A stretch of DNA of 64,000 bases from an uncultured Spirochaetia bacterium. Its GTDB lineage: Bacteria > Spirochaetota > Spirochaetia > SZUA-6 > Bin103. The stretch is from contig CATQHW010000002.1 in NCBI GenBank assembly GCA_958296075.1, positions 868,001 to 932,000 of the forward strand, written 5' to 3'. The notes beneath the pieces are model-generated. The model had not been told where the DNA came from and made no database searches. It was given only the letters and a program-made list of their open reading frames with translations. The translations under genes were made by a program, and so were the position numbers. Below, in pieces: positions 1 through 7,605 of this stretch. Position 1 is the first letter of the stretch. Each line of letters begins with the position of its first letter.

Positions 1-1
1 C

Positions 2-712
2 CTGTCATCGGCCGGCTTTGGCGAGCGGCGGGAGGCGCTGGAGCGGGTATTGGCCGGCTGCGCGCTGCCGTTGCACGTCACGCCGATGACGCGGGATCGG
101 GCGGTCGCGCAGGACTGGTTCCGGCGGTTCGAGGGCGCCGGCCTGGACGGAGTGATGGCCAAGGACCCGGCGTGCCGGTACCAGCCCGGCAAGCGCGCGA
201 TGATCAAGGTAAAGCCCAAGCGTACCGTCGACTGCGTCGTCGGCGGGCTGCGCTGGCATAAGAACGGACTTGGCACCATGGTCGGATCGCTGCTGCTCGG
301 GCTGTATGACGAGCACGGCCGGCTCCATCACGTGGGCGTCGCTACCAGCTTTCGAGAGTCCTACCGGCGGGAGTTGGCCGCGGAGCTGGCGCCGCTCCGC
401 GACGGCATCGACGCCGGCCACCCGTGGTACGGCTGGGTCCAGGCTGCCGGCGCCGGCGGAGCCGACCGGCGGGTGCCCGGCCGTCGCGTGCCCGGCAGCG
501 CGAGCCGGTGGAGCCAGGGCAAGGATCAGAGTTGGGTGCCGCTGCGTGCCGAGCGGGTGGTGGAGGTCACCTACGACCACGTGCAGGGTAGCCGATTCCG
601 GCATACCGCCCACTTGGTGCGGTGGCGCCCCGACAAGGAACCGCGCGCGTGCACCTACGATCAGCTCGCGGTCACCCCGCCGGTGGAGTTGAGCGCCATC
701 TTTCGCGCGTGA
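2..712 (+). CDS. ATP-dependent DNA ligase, C-terminal part (cut by window edge)
   Basis: The frame is open from the first bases, so the N-terminus, with the catalytic lysine, lies outside the window. What remains is the end of the adenylation domain (GLDGVMAKDP, ligase motif IV-like; KVKPKRTVDCVVGG, motif V) followed by an OB-fold region (VGSLLLGLYDEHG) and a typical tail (RWRPDKEPRACTYDQL). These motifs belong to bacterial ATP-dependent ligases of the LigC/LigD kind, which seal nicks in repair and end joining. A LigD-type polymerase domain lies about 3.8 kb away on the other strand, so the two probably serve one end-joining pathway. No Ku gene is visible here. Confidence 0.88.
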   Translation: MSSAGFGERREALERVLAGCALPLHVTPMTRDRAVAQDWFRRFEGAGLDGVMAKDPACRYQPGKRAMIKVKPKRTVDCVVGGLRWHKNGLGTMVGSLLLGLYDEHGRLHHVGVATSFRESYRRELAAELAPLRDGIDAGHPWYGWVQAAGAGGADRRVPGRRVPGSASRWSQGKDQSWVPLRAERVVEVTYDHVQGSRFRHTAHLVRWRPDKEPRACTYDQLAVTPPVELSAIFRA

Positions 713-733
713 ACGAACCGGCGTGCGGGCGGC

Positions 734-1324
734 CTACGAGCCGGCCGTGGCCGTGGCGTCATCCCTGCCCCGCGGCGCGAACGCGCCGGGCCACGGCTCG
801 GCGCCGGTCTCCACGTCCTCGTATTCTTCCTCTTCCTTGAACGGGCGCATGCCGCGCGCCAGGTAGTTGGCAAGCGCGTGCGGGTGGTCGGCCGTGCAGG
901 TGTGCAGCCAGACGCGGCCGCCGCCGGTCGAGCGCCCGCGCTCCACGGCGTCGCAGAGCAGGTGACCGCCCAGGCCGCGGCCCGTGAACGACGGCAACAT
1001 CCCGAACTGCCGGACCTCCACGCCGTCCTCGGCGTCGCCGACCAGCTCGAAGTAGCCGGCCGCGGTGCCGCCGACGTAGGCGACCCAGATCTCTACGGCG
1101 TCATCTGCCAGGTAGCGCTCCCACTGCGCGTAGCTCCAATCCACCCGCCGCGTCCAGTTCCAGGGGTAGCCGACCCCCCGGTACAGGAACCGAGCGAAGT
1201 CGGGCGTGACCGCGACTGCCTGGCGCAGCTCGTAGTCGGGCCGCGCCCGCGAGGGGCGTCGCAGCGGCGCATCGGCCATCAGCTCCAGATAGGTGGTGCG
1301 CACCAGCGTACGGGCTACCGGCAT
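734..1324 (-). CDS. GNAT-family N-acetyltransferase
   Basis: About 196 residues. The central stretch IWVAYVGGTAAGYFEL, then VEVRQFGMLPSFTGRGLGGH, is a GNAT core: beta strands 4-5 with the acetyl-CoA pyrophosphate-binding R/Q-x-x-G-x-G/A loop (GRGLGGHLL), followed by the alpha-4 region (YLARGMRPF). The substrate cannot be told. I chose the ATG at 1324 (MPVARTLVRTTYLELM) because the frame upstream of it overlaps the promoter region of the divergent amidohydrolase gene and has no family character. The gene is divergent from the 1447 gene, and the space of about 120 bp presumably holds both promoters. The C-terminus is acidic, then poorly conserved. Confidence 0.8.
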   Translation of the reverse strand: MPVARTLVRTTYLELMADAPLRRPSRARPDYELRQAVAVTPDFARFLYRGVGYPWNWTRRVDWSYAQWERYLADDAVEIWVAYVGGTAAGYFELVGDAEDGVEVRQFGMLPSFTGRGLGGHLLCDAVERGRSTGGGRVWLHTCTADHPHALANYLARGMRPFKEEEEYEDVETGAEPWPGAFAPRGRDDATATAGS

Positions 1325-1446
1325 GGGCACATCGTGCCCGTGCGGCACGGTATCGTCGAGTGCGGGGCGTCGCTTCACGCGTTTGACCGCCGCGGTCAGG
1401 TCGCCTACCGTCGCCGCGCACGGCCGGTCGCGGGAAGGAGGGAACG

Positions 1447-2739
1447 GTGGCAACGGATCTGGCGCATCACATCCAGGAGACGCCGCTGGTCGACACCCAC
1501 GAGCACCTGAAGCGGGAGCCGGAGTGGCTGCAGGACGGGCCGGACATTCTCCAGGACCTGTTCGGGAACTACGTGACGGCCGACCTGCGGACCGCCGGCG
1601 CGGCGCCGGACGCCATGCAGCGCCTGCTCGATGCGTCCGACCCGGACGTCGCCGGCCGATTCGGCGGGATCGAGGCGGCCTGGCACGCGACGCGGTTCAC
1701 GGGATACGGCGAGGCGGTTCGCCTGATCGCCCGGCACGTCTACGGGCTCGATGAGCTGAGCGCCGAGGGGCTGGCCGCCGCGCAGGGCCGCACCGCCGAG
1801 CTGCGCCGGCCGGGCGAGCGCTACCGCCTGCTGCGCGGCGTGGCGAACCTCGACCACGTGCAGACCGACGACTTCCGATGGCCGTGCCTGCCGGATCACT
1901 CGGGAATCGGGTTCTTCCTGTACGACCTGTCGTGGGCCAGCTTCTGCCGCGGCGATATCGACGTGCGGGCGATCCATGCGGAAACCGGCGTCGATGTTAC
2001 CGACCTGCCGTCGCTCAGGAGCGCGATGGAGGCGATCTTCGCGAAGCACGCGCCGTGCGCGATCGCGGTCAAGTCCCAGCACGCCTACGCGCGCACCTTG
2101 CGCTGGAGCGAGCGCAGCGACGCCGAAGCCGCCGCGGCACTGGAGCGGGTGCTGCGCCGGCCGCCCGAGGAGATCGACACCGCCACCGGGCTCTGCCTGG
2201 GCGACTGGTGCTGGGCGCGGGGCGTCGAGCTGACGATCGAGCACGACCTGCCGTTCAAGATCCACACCGGCTACTATGCCGGCAACGATCGGATGCCGGC
2301 GCCGTGGATTGCGGCCGGCAACATGTGCGCGCTGTTCGCCCGCTATCTGGACGCCAGGTTCGTCCTGATGCACATCGCCTATCCGTACTGCGACGAACTG
2401 GCGGCGCTGGCGAAGCACTATCCCAACATCTGGGTCGACCTGTGCTGGGCGTGGAGCATCGACCCGTACAGCGCCGGCGACTTCGTGCGGCGCTTCATCC
2501 ACGCGGTGCCGATCAACAAACTGTTCGCCTTCGGCGGCGACACCGGCTGGCCGACCGCGGCCATGGCCTACGCCATGCAGGCGCGCCGGGGAATCCTCGC
2601 CGCGCTGCAAGCCGAGGTCGCCGACGGCTCCCTGACCGAGCGGGAGGCGATGGCGATCGCTTCCCGCATCATGCGGGACAACCAGTACGCCTGCTTCGAC
2701 GTGGACGGCACCCGCGCCAACATCCGCAGCGCGGCGTAG
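1447..2739 (+). CDS. Amidohydrolase-superfamily metal-dependent hydrolase
   Basis: 430 residues starting at a GTG with a near-perfect AAGGAGG five bases upstream. Metal-site motifs of the amidohydrolase TIM barrel are visible in order: VDTHEHL (H18, H20), a possible active-site lysine in AIAVKSQHAY, the histidines in FKIHTGYY and LMHIAYPY, and the final aspartate in FGGDTGWP. This arrangement resembles the amidohydrolase-related (Amidohydro_2) and uronate-isomerase-like branches; I cannot choose a substrate. The next gene, only 4 bp downstream, is an enolase-superfamily sugar-acid dehydratase. I therefore infer that the pair handles a sugar acid or its lactone. The protein is cytoplasmic, with no signal peptide. 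Confidence 0.82.
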   Translation: MATDLAHHIQETPLVDTHEHLKREPEWLQDGPDILQDLFGNYVTADLRTAGAAPDAMQRLLDASDPDVAGRFGGIEAAWHATRFTGYGEAVRLIARHVYGLDELSAEGLAAAQGRTAELRRPGERYRLLRGVANLDHVQTDDFRWPCLPDHSGIGFFLYDLSWASFCRGDIDVRAIHAETGVDVTDLPSLRSAMEAIFAKHAPCAIAVKSQHAYARTLRWSERSDAEAAAALERVLRRPPEEIDTATGLCLGDWCWARGVELTIEHDLPFKIHTGYYAGNDRMPAPWIAAGNMCALFARYLDARFVLMHIAYPYCDELAALAKHYPNIWVDLCWAWSIDPYSAGDFVRRFIHAVPINKLFAFGGDTGWPTAAMAYAMQARRGILAALQAEVADGSLTEREAMAIASRIMRDNQYACFDVDGTRANIRSAA

Positions 2740-2743
2740 GGCG

Positions 2744-3958
2744 ATGCGTATCGCCGACGTCGTCACCTGTGCCGTGCAGCCGGCCGGCATCCCGCTGATC
2801 GTGGCCAAGGTCGTCACCGATCAGCCCGGTCTGCACGGCTGGGGCTGCGGCACCTTCACGCAGCGGTTCCGGGCGGTCCAGGCCGCGATCGAACGCCACG
2901 TGAAGCCGTTCGCGATCGGCCGCGACGCGGCGGCCATCACCGACTTCCGGCACAGCGCCATGCACGACGGCTACTGGCGCAACGGCCCGGTGCTGAACAA
3001 CGCCGTGAGTGCCGTGGAGATGGCGCTGTGGGACATCAAGGGCAAGGCTGCCGGCCTGCCGTGCTATCAGCTCTGGGGCGGCCGCAGCCGCGGCACGGCG
3101 GCCGTCTACGTGCACGCCGACGGCCGCGATCCGCAAGAGGTGCTGGACCGGGCGCTGGGGTTCTGGGAGCAGGGCTTCCGCCACATCCGCTGCCAGCTCG
3201 GCGGATACGAGGGCATCGGCGCCGGGCGGATCGGCGCCGCCGCCGGCAGCCTGGCCGACGCCGGCGGCACCGGTTCGGCGTTCTTCGATCCCGGCGAAAA
3301 GCTGCGCCGGGTGCCGGAGCTGTTCGCGGCGGTGCGCGCCGGGCTGCCGCCGGAGGCGGAGCTGCTGTACGACATCCACGAGCGCTTGGCGCCGATCGAC
3401 GCGGTGCGGCTGGCCAAGGCGCTGGAACCGTACCGGCTCTACTTCCTGGAGGACCCGCTGGCGCCGGAGGACCTCGGCTACTTCCGCATGCTCCGCTCGC
3501 AGTGCGCGGTGCCGCTGGCGATGGGCGAGCTGTTCGTCCACCCGCTGGAGGTCGAGCCGCTGGTGAGCAAGCGGCTGATCGACTTCGTGCGCGTGCACGT
3601 CTCCACCTATGGTGGCATCACGGCGGCGCTCCGGCTCGCGCATCTGTGCGGCGCCTTCGGCGTGCGCACCGCTTGGCACGGACCGGGCGACGTGTCGCCC
3701 ATCGGCATGGCCGCGAACGTGCATCTGGACGTGCACGTCGAGAACTTCGGCATCCAGGAGTGGGCGTTTCGCGCCCCGGCCGAGGAGGATCTGTTTCCCG
3801 GCATCCCCGAGGTCAGCGCCGGCGCCGTGAACGTGAGCGAGCGGCCGGGGTGGGGGATCGAGATGGACGAGCGGCTGGCTGCGCGCTTCCCGTGCGACGA
3901 CCGCGCCAGCCTGCGGCCCGTACCGCGCTTGGCCGACGGCACCAGCCGGCCCTACTGA
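2744..3958 (+). CDS. Mannonate-dehydratase-like (ManD/RspA) enolase-superfamily enzyme
   Basis: 404 residues. The enolase-superfamily barrel has metal ligands at D210 (LLYDIHERL), E236 (FLEDPLAPED) and E262 (AMGELF), with H212 in the DIH motif and H312 in AWHGPGDVSP. This spacing and motif set are those of the ManD group (D-mannonate/D-gluconate dehydratases, including RspA). Family members remove water from the acid sugar to give a 2-keto-3-deoxy acid, but many ManD-like proteins are weak or promiscuous, so the substrate is open. The gene sits 4 bp after the amidohydrolase gene and is certainly co-transcribed. It ends tail to tail with a PIN-toxin remnant whose stop lies within its last codons. 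Confidence 0.85.
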   Translation: MRIADVVTCAVQPAGIPLIVAKVVTDQPGLHGWGCGTFTQRFRAVQAAIERHVKPFAIGRDAAAITDFRHSAMHDGYWRNGPVLNNAVSAVEMALWDIKGKAAGLPCYQLWGGRSRGTAAVYVHADGRDPQEVLDRALGFWEQGFRHIRCQLGGYEGIGAGRIGAAAGSLADAGGTGSAFFDPGEKLRRVPELFAAVRAGLPPEAELLYDIHERLAPIDAVRLAKALEPYRLYFLEDPLAPEDLGYFRMLRSQCAVPLAMGELFVHPLEVEPLVSKRLIDFVRVHVSTYGGITAALRLAHLCGAFGVRTAWHGPGDVSPIGMAANVHLDVHVENFGIQEWAFRAPAEEDLFPGIPEVSAGAVNVSERPGWGIEMDERLAARFPCDDRASLRPVPRLADGTSRPY

Positions 3959-4101
3959 CCGGGCCCCGCCGATCGGTCAGGGGCGGCGTCGTCCGGCTTG
4001 CGGCTCCGCAGGTAATCCGCCGGCCTGACGATCACCATACCGGCGACGCTCGAACCGTAATGACGGCCGAAGTGACGCGTATCGCCGGAGATGTTTCCAT
4101 C
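3952..4101 (-). pseudogene. Remnant of a PIN-domain (VapC-type) toxin, C-terminal end only
   Basis: Reading the minus strand gives an open stretch that starts DGNISGDTRHFGRHYG, continues through VAGMVIVRPADYL and ends in TAG at 3952. The pattern GDTRHFG...G..V.G...LRPADYL is the usual C-terminus of PIN toxins paired with AbrB-type antitoxins. Upstream in the same frame is a stop codon (TAA), and the catalytic acidic residues of the N-terminal two thirds are absent, so only a 3' stub of the gene is left. It lies about 50 bp downstream of the antitoxin gene on the same strand, where the partner would be expected. Identification rests on motif recall, not a search. Confidence 0.55.
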
Positions 4102-4154
4102 AGGAGATAATCTTGAAGTTCCACGATCTTAACTTAACGGTAAGATGTCACGCC

Positions 4155-4442
4155 TCATCCGGCGACGCTCGGGCGCGGGTGCGGGACGGTGTCCGGGTCG
4201 ATTCCCAGTTTCCGTACTTCCCGTACCGCCCAGGCGTAGTCCTGCTCATCAACAGCGTTGGAGAGCAGAAACTCCGCTTTGCGTTCATCGGTGTAGCGCT
4301 CGACCGGTAAGGCGGGGCGTATCAACACGCCATCGACATGGGCTTCGGTTATCACCAGCGAGCCCTCCTCGATGCCATACCGTCGCCGGAGTTGCACCGG
4401 GATCATCGCGGTGCCGCGTGTCCCCACCTTGCATGCTTTCAT
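4155..4442 (-). CDS. AbrB/MazE/SpoVT-type antitoxin (orphaned)
   Basis: About 95 residues from the ATG at 4442. MKACKVGTRGTAMIPVQLRR is a swapped-hairpin AbrB DNA-binding motif, with the conserved G..V.iP..lR.r..i pattern, followed by GSLVITEAHVDGVLIRPA. The C-terminal half (YTDERKAEFLLSNAVDEQDY) is the usual toxin-binding tail. In complete modules such a protein neutralises a PIN RNase and represses the operon. Here the toxin gene immediately downstream is reduced to a stub, so the protein is probably an unneeded survivor. An ATG at 4493 in the same frame gives an N-terminal extension with no AbrB similarity, so I rejected it. Confidence 0.75.
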   Translation of the reverse strand: MKACKVGTRGTAMIPVQLRRRYGIEEGSLVITEAHVDGVLIRPALPVERYTDERKAEFLLSNAVDEQDYAWAVREVRKLGIDPDTVPHPRPSVAG

Positions 4443-4509
4443 CGAATTACCAGGATACAGATATTTAAAATGGTAGCGTCTCCTGTTTGCCATGTCAGCG
4501 GGAGCTGCG

Positions 4510-5823
4510 TCAACGGGCGCTGGGCGGCGGGTTCCATTCGGCGCTCGGATCGTAGTCGGGGTCGGGCGGCTCCTGCGGCGGCCGTTCCGCTTCCGGCACG
4601 TGGCGCAGGTTGACGCGGATGCGGGTCCAGACCGAGTGGCGGCCGCGCATCACGTCGACCAGCACGTCGTCGGGTTCGAGGCGCGCCGCCGCCCGTGGGT
4701 GGCGGGCGCGCCAGCGGTCAAGGCCGGCGCGCGCCTCCGCCTCGGTCTTGCCGCCGGCGATCACGATCAGCGGCATGGTCGACGGGCGCCGGCCGGTGGG
4801 GGACGGCCCGCGGCGCCGGCGCGACGGGTTCACCCGCGACGGTTCGCCACGCTGCCTGGCGTAGTGCGGAGGCCATGGCGCGTCGCCCAGGCCGGTCGCC
4901 TCGTGGCGCGCCGCCACCTGCAGCAGCCGCTCCAGCGATCCCGGATGCGCGTCCATCCCGGCGGCCGGATCGCCGCGCTCGCGTAGCTGCGCCGGCATGG
5001 TCCGCAGCGTGAAGTCGGCCGGATCGCACGCGGGAACCTCGTCCCAGGTGAGCGGCGCGGAGACCAGCGCGCGCTGGTTGGGACGGACCGAGTAGGCGGC
5101 GGCGATGGTGCGGTCCTTGGCGTTCTGGTTGTAGTCCAGGAACACGCCGACCCGTTCCTCCTTCCACCACTTGCTGGTGGCCAGCCCCGGCGCGCGCCGT
5201 TCCACTTCACGGGAGACCGCGAGCGCCGCGCGGCGGACCTCGGTGAAGCCCCAGCGCCGTTCGATCCGCGCGTAGACATGCATGCCGCGCGAGCCGGTGG
5301 TCTTGGGCCACGCGACCAAGCCGTTCTCTTCCAACACCTCGCGGGTGACTGCGGCGACGCGCCGCACGTCCTCCCAGGGCACACCCGGACACGGGTCCAG
5401 GTCGATGCGCAACTCGTCCGGGCGTTCCAGGTCGGCGGTGCGCACCGCATGCGGGTTGAGGTCGATGTTGCCAAGGTTGGTCATCCAGGCGAGCTGCGCG
5501 GGCTCGGTGACGACCAGTTCGTGGGCGGTGCGGCCCGACGGGAAGCGCAATTCCACCGTTCGCACCCACTCCGGCCGGTGCGACGGCGCCCGCTTCTGGA
5601 AGAATCCTTCGCCGGTGATGCCGTCGACGTAGCGCTTGAGGACGATCGGTCGGTCGTAGACGGCGCGCAGCGCCGCCTCGGCTACCTCCAGGTAGTAGTG
5701 GACCAGCTCCAGTTTGGTGATGCCGGCCTCGGGGAAATAGACCTTTCCGGGGTTGGAGATACGAACCGCGCGTCCGTCGATGTCGAGCGTCTCCGCCGGC
5801 GCCCTGCTCGCCACGACGGACAC
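4510..5823 (-). CDS. LigD-type DNA polymerase/primase domain protein (NHEJ polymerase)
   Basis: 437 residues. The first ~300 match the PolDom of bacterial LigD, an archaeo-eukaryotic primase fold. The metal-binding pair is D141/D143 (LRIDLDPCPG), the nucleotide-binding histidine is H182 (GSRGMHVYARI), and the third aspartate is D230 in VFLDYNQNAKDRT, followed by YSVRPNQRALVSAPLTWDE. These proteins fill gaps and add nucleotides or ribonucleotides during end joining. Residues ~345-437 form an extra basic-then-acidic domain (IRVNLRHVPEAERPP) that is common in stand-alone versions. Ligase and nuclease domains of LigD are not fused; the ligase is probably the gene at the window start. It is divergent from polX with only 22 bp between the two GTG starts. 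Confidence 0.88.
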   Translation of the reverse strand: MSVVASRAPAETLDIDGRAVRISNPGKVYFPEAGITKLELVHYYLEVAEAALRAVYDRPIVLKRYVDGITGEGFFQKRAPSHRPEWVRTVELRFPSGRTAHELVVTEPAQLAWMTNLGNIDLNPHAVRTADLERPDELRIDLDPCPGVPWEDVRRVAAVTREVLEENGLVAWPKTTGSRGMHVYARIERRWGFTEVRRAALAVSREVERRAPGLATSKWWKEERVGVFLDYNQNAKDRTIAAAYSVRPNQRALVSAPLTWDEVPACDPADFTLRTMPAQLRERGDPAAGMDAHPGSLERLLQVAARHEATGLGDAPWPPHYARQRGEPSRVNPSRRRRGPSPTGRRPSTMPLIVIAGGKTEAEARAGLDRWRARHPRAAARLEPDDVLVDVMRGRHSVWTRIRVNLRHVPEAERPPQEPPDPDYDPSAEWNPPPSAR

Positions 5824-5845
5824 TATAGGGCGGACCGGGTAGTCT

Positions 5846-7597
5846 GTGTCCGTGCTGGAGATGCATGCACCGGTCTGCGCGGATGCGGTGCTGGACGCGC
5901 TCGACGAGTTGCGCGCGCTGACGATCCTGGACGACGGCGCGCAATCGTTTCGCGCTCGCGCCTATGGGAATGCGATCGCCGTACTGCGCGATGTCGACGC
6001 GGACCTGACGGCGATGACCGAAGCGGAGCTGGTGGCGCTGCCCGGCGTGGGGGCGACGATCGCGCGCAAGATCCGGGAGTACGTCGACGGCGGCTCCATC
6101 GCCAAGCTCGAACGGCTGCGGCGGCGCTATCCGCCCGCGTATCAGCGGCTGGTGCAGATGCCGGGCGTCGGGCCGCGGACGCTGGCCCGGCTACGCCGCG
6201 AGTTGGGCGTCGATTCGCTGGAGCGCCTGCAGGAGGCGCTGGCGAGCGGCGCGGTGGAGGCGCTGCCGGGTCTGGACAAGGGGGTCAAGGCTGCGCTGGC
6301 GCGCGGCGAGCGGTTCCTGGTCTCCATGGGGCGCGACGCGTGGCCGATCGCGCAGGTCATCCCGGTCGTCGAGCGCATCGCCGCCGAGTTGGCGCAGGCC
6401 GGCGGCGTGGAGCGCGTGCAGGTGTCGGGGGAGCTCCGGCGCCTGCTGCCGATGGTGCGCGAGGCGCGGCTGCTGGCCGCCGCAGCCGATCCGGCGCCGG
6501 TGCTGCGCCGGTTTGCCGGGTTGCGCGTCGGGCGCGCGGTAGAGACCTCGGCACGGTCCGCCGCGCTGACCACCCACCGCGGCGTGCCGGTACGACTGGA
6601 CGTGGTGCCGGCGGAGCGGTTCGCGGCCGCGTTGCTGCTCACTACCGGTTCGGCGCCGCACCTGCAGGCGCTGGCCGCGCGGGCCGCCGAGCGCGGGCTG
6701 CGGCTGGACGGCGACGGCTTGGCGAACGACGACGGCACGCCGGTCGCCGCGGCGCACGAGGCCGACCTCTACGAACGGTTGGCGCTGCAGTTCGTGCCGC
6801 CGCCGGCGCGGGACGGCGCGGGCGAGGTGGCCGCTGCTGCGGCCGGCCGGCTGCCGCGGCCGGTGACGCCGGCGGACCTCAAAGGTGACCTGCACCTGCA
6901 CACCGATCTGTCCGGCGACGGGGTATCGACCCTCACGGAGGTCGTCGGCGCGGCTCGCGAGCGCGGCTACGCCTACTTGGCGGTGACCGATCACGCCGAG
7001 GGGATCGGCCGAAACGGCGCGAGCCGCGAGCGGTTCCTCGACCAGCGCCGGCGGCTGGCGCAGGCGCAGGAACGGTACCCCGACATCCGCCTCCTGCACG
7101 GGGTCGAGCTCAACATCGCCGCGGACGGCAGCCTCGATTACGACGCCGCGTTCCGCGACGGTTTCGACTGGTGCGTGGCTTCGGTGCACTCCGGATTCGA
7201 GTTGGACCCCAGGCGGCAGACCGAGCGCGTGATCGCGGCGATGCGCGATCCGGCCGTCAATGTCATCGGCCACCTCACCGGGCGCAAGATGGGCAGGCGG
7301 CCGGGGATCGAGCTGGACTTCGACCGGATCGTCAAGGCCGCCATCGCCACCGGGACGGCGATCGAAATCAACAGCGCCCTGCCGCGCCTGGACCCCGACG
7401 CGGCGCTGCTGCGGAGCGCGGCGCAGGCAGGCGTCACCTTCGTGATGAGCACGGACGCGCACCACGCGCGGGAACTGGACCGCATGCGCTGGGGGGTGCA
7501 GCTCGCGTGGGGCGGCCGGGTTCCCCCCGAAGCGATCGCCAATACCTGGCCGGCGGAGCGCTTCCTGGCCTGGGTCCGCGATCCGCGCGCCCGCTGA
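5846..7597 (+). CDS. polX: PolX/PHP family protein with decayed polymerase active site
   Basis: 583 residues. The order is that of bacterial family X polymerases: an N-terminal 8-kDa-like helical part, helix-hairpin-helix motifs (LPGVGATIARKI, MPGVGPRTLARL), a palm/thumb region at ~190-310 and a C-terminal PHP domain. The PHP metal ligands all look present: GDLHLHTDLSGDG, AVTDHAE, LHGVELNI, ASVHSGF, VIGHLTGR and MSTDAHH. The palm does not: where the family has SLRR...D-I-D, this protein has GELRR...E206-A-R208, and the third aspartate of VDLR is R250 (VRLD). So 3'-5' exonuclease/phosphoesterase activity is plausible but polymerisation is not. GTG codons at 5846 and 5852 and an ATG at 5861 are alternative starts. 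Confidence 0.88.
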   Translation: MSVLEMHAPVCADAVLDALDELRALTILDDGAQSFRARAYGNAIAVLRDVDADLTAMTEAELVALPGVGATIARKIREYVDGGSIAKLERLRRRYPPAYQRLVQMPGVGPRTLARLRRELGVDSLERLQEALASGAVEALPGLDKGVKAALARGERFLVSMGRDAWPIAQVIPVVERIAAELAQAGGVERVQVSGELRRLLPMVREARLLAAAADPAPVLRRFAGLRVGRAVETSARSAALTTHRGVPVRLDVVPAERFAAALLLTTGSAPHLQALAARAAERGLRLDGDGLANDDGTPVAAAHEADLYERLALQFVPPPARDGAGEVAAAAAGRLPRPVTPADLKGDLHLHTDLSGDGVSTLTEVVGAARERGYAYLAVTDHAEGIGRNGASRERFLDQRRRLAQAQERYPDIRLLHGVELNIAADGSLDYDAAFRDGFDWCVASVHSGFELDPRRQTERVIAAMRDPAVNVIGHLTGRKMGRRPGIELDFDRIVKAAIATGTAIEINSALPRLDPDAALLRSAAQAGVTFVMSTDAHHARELDRMRWGVQLAWGGRVPPEAIANTWPAERFLAWVRDPRAR

Positions 7598-7605
7598 CCG
7601 GAGCG

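Noticed and set aside
4155..4493. Longer start for the AbrB-type antitoxin at 4493
   Set aside because: The extra 17 residues (MANRRRYHFKYLYPGNS) precede the conserved AbrB start and have no counterpart in the family.
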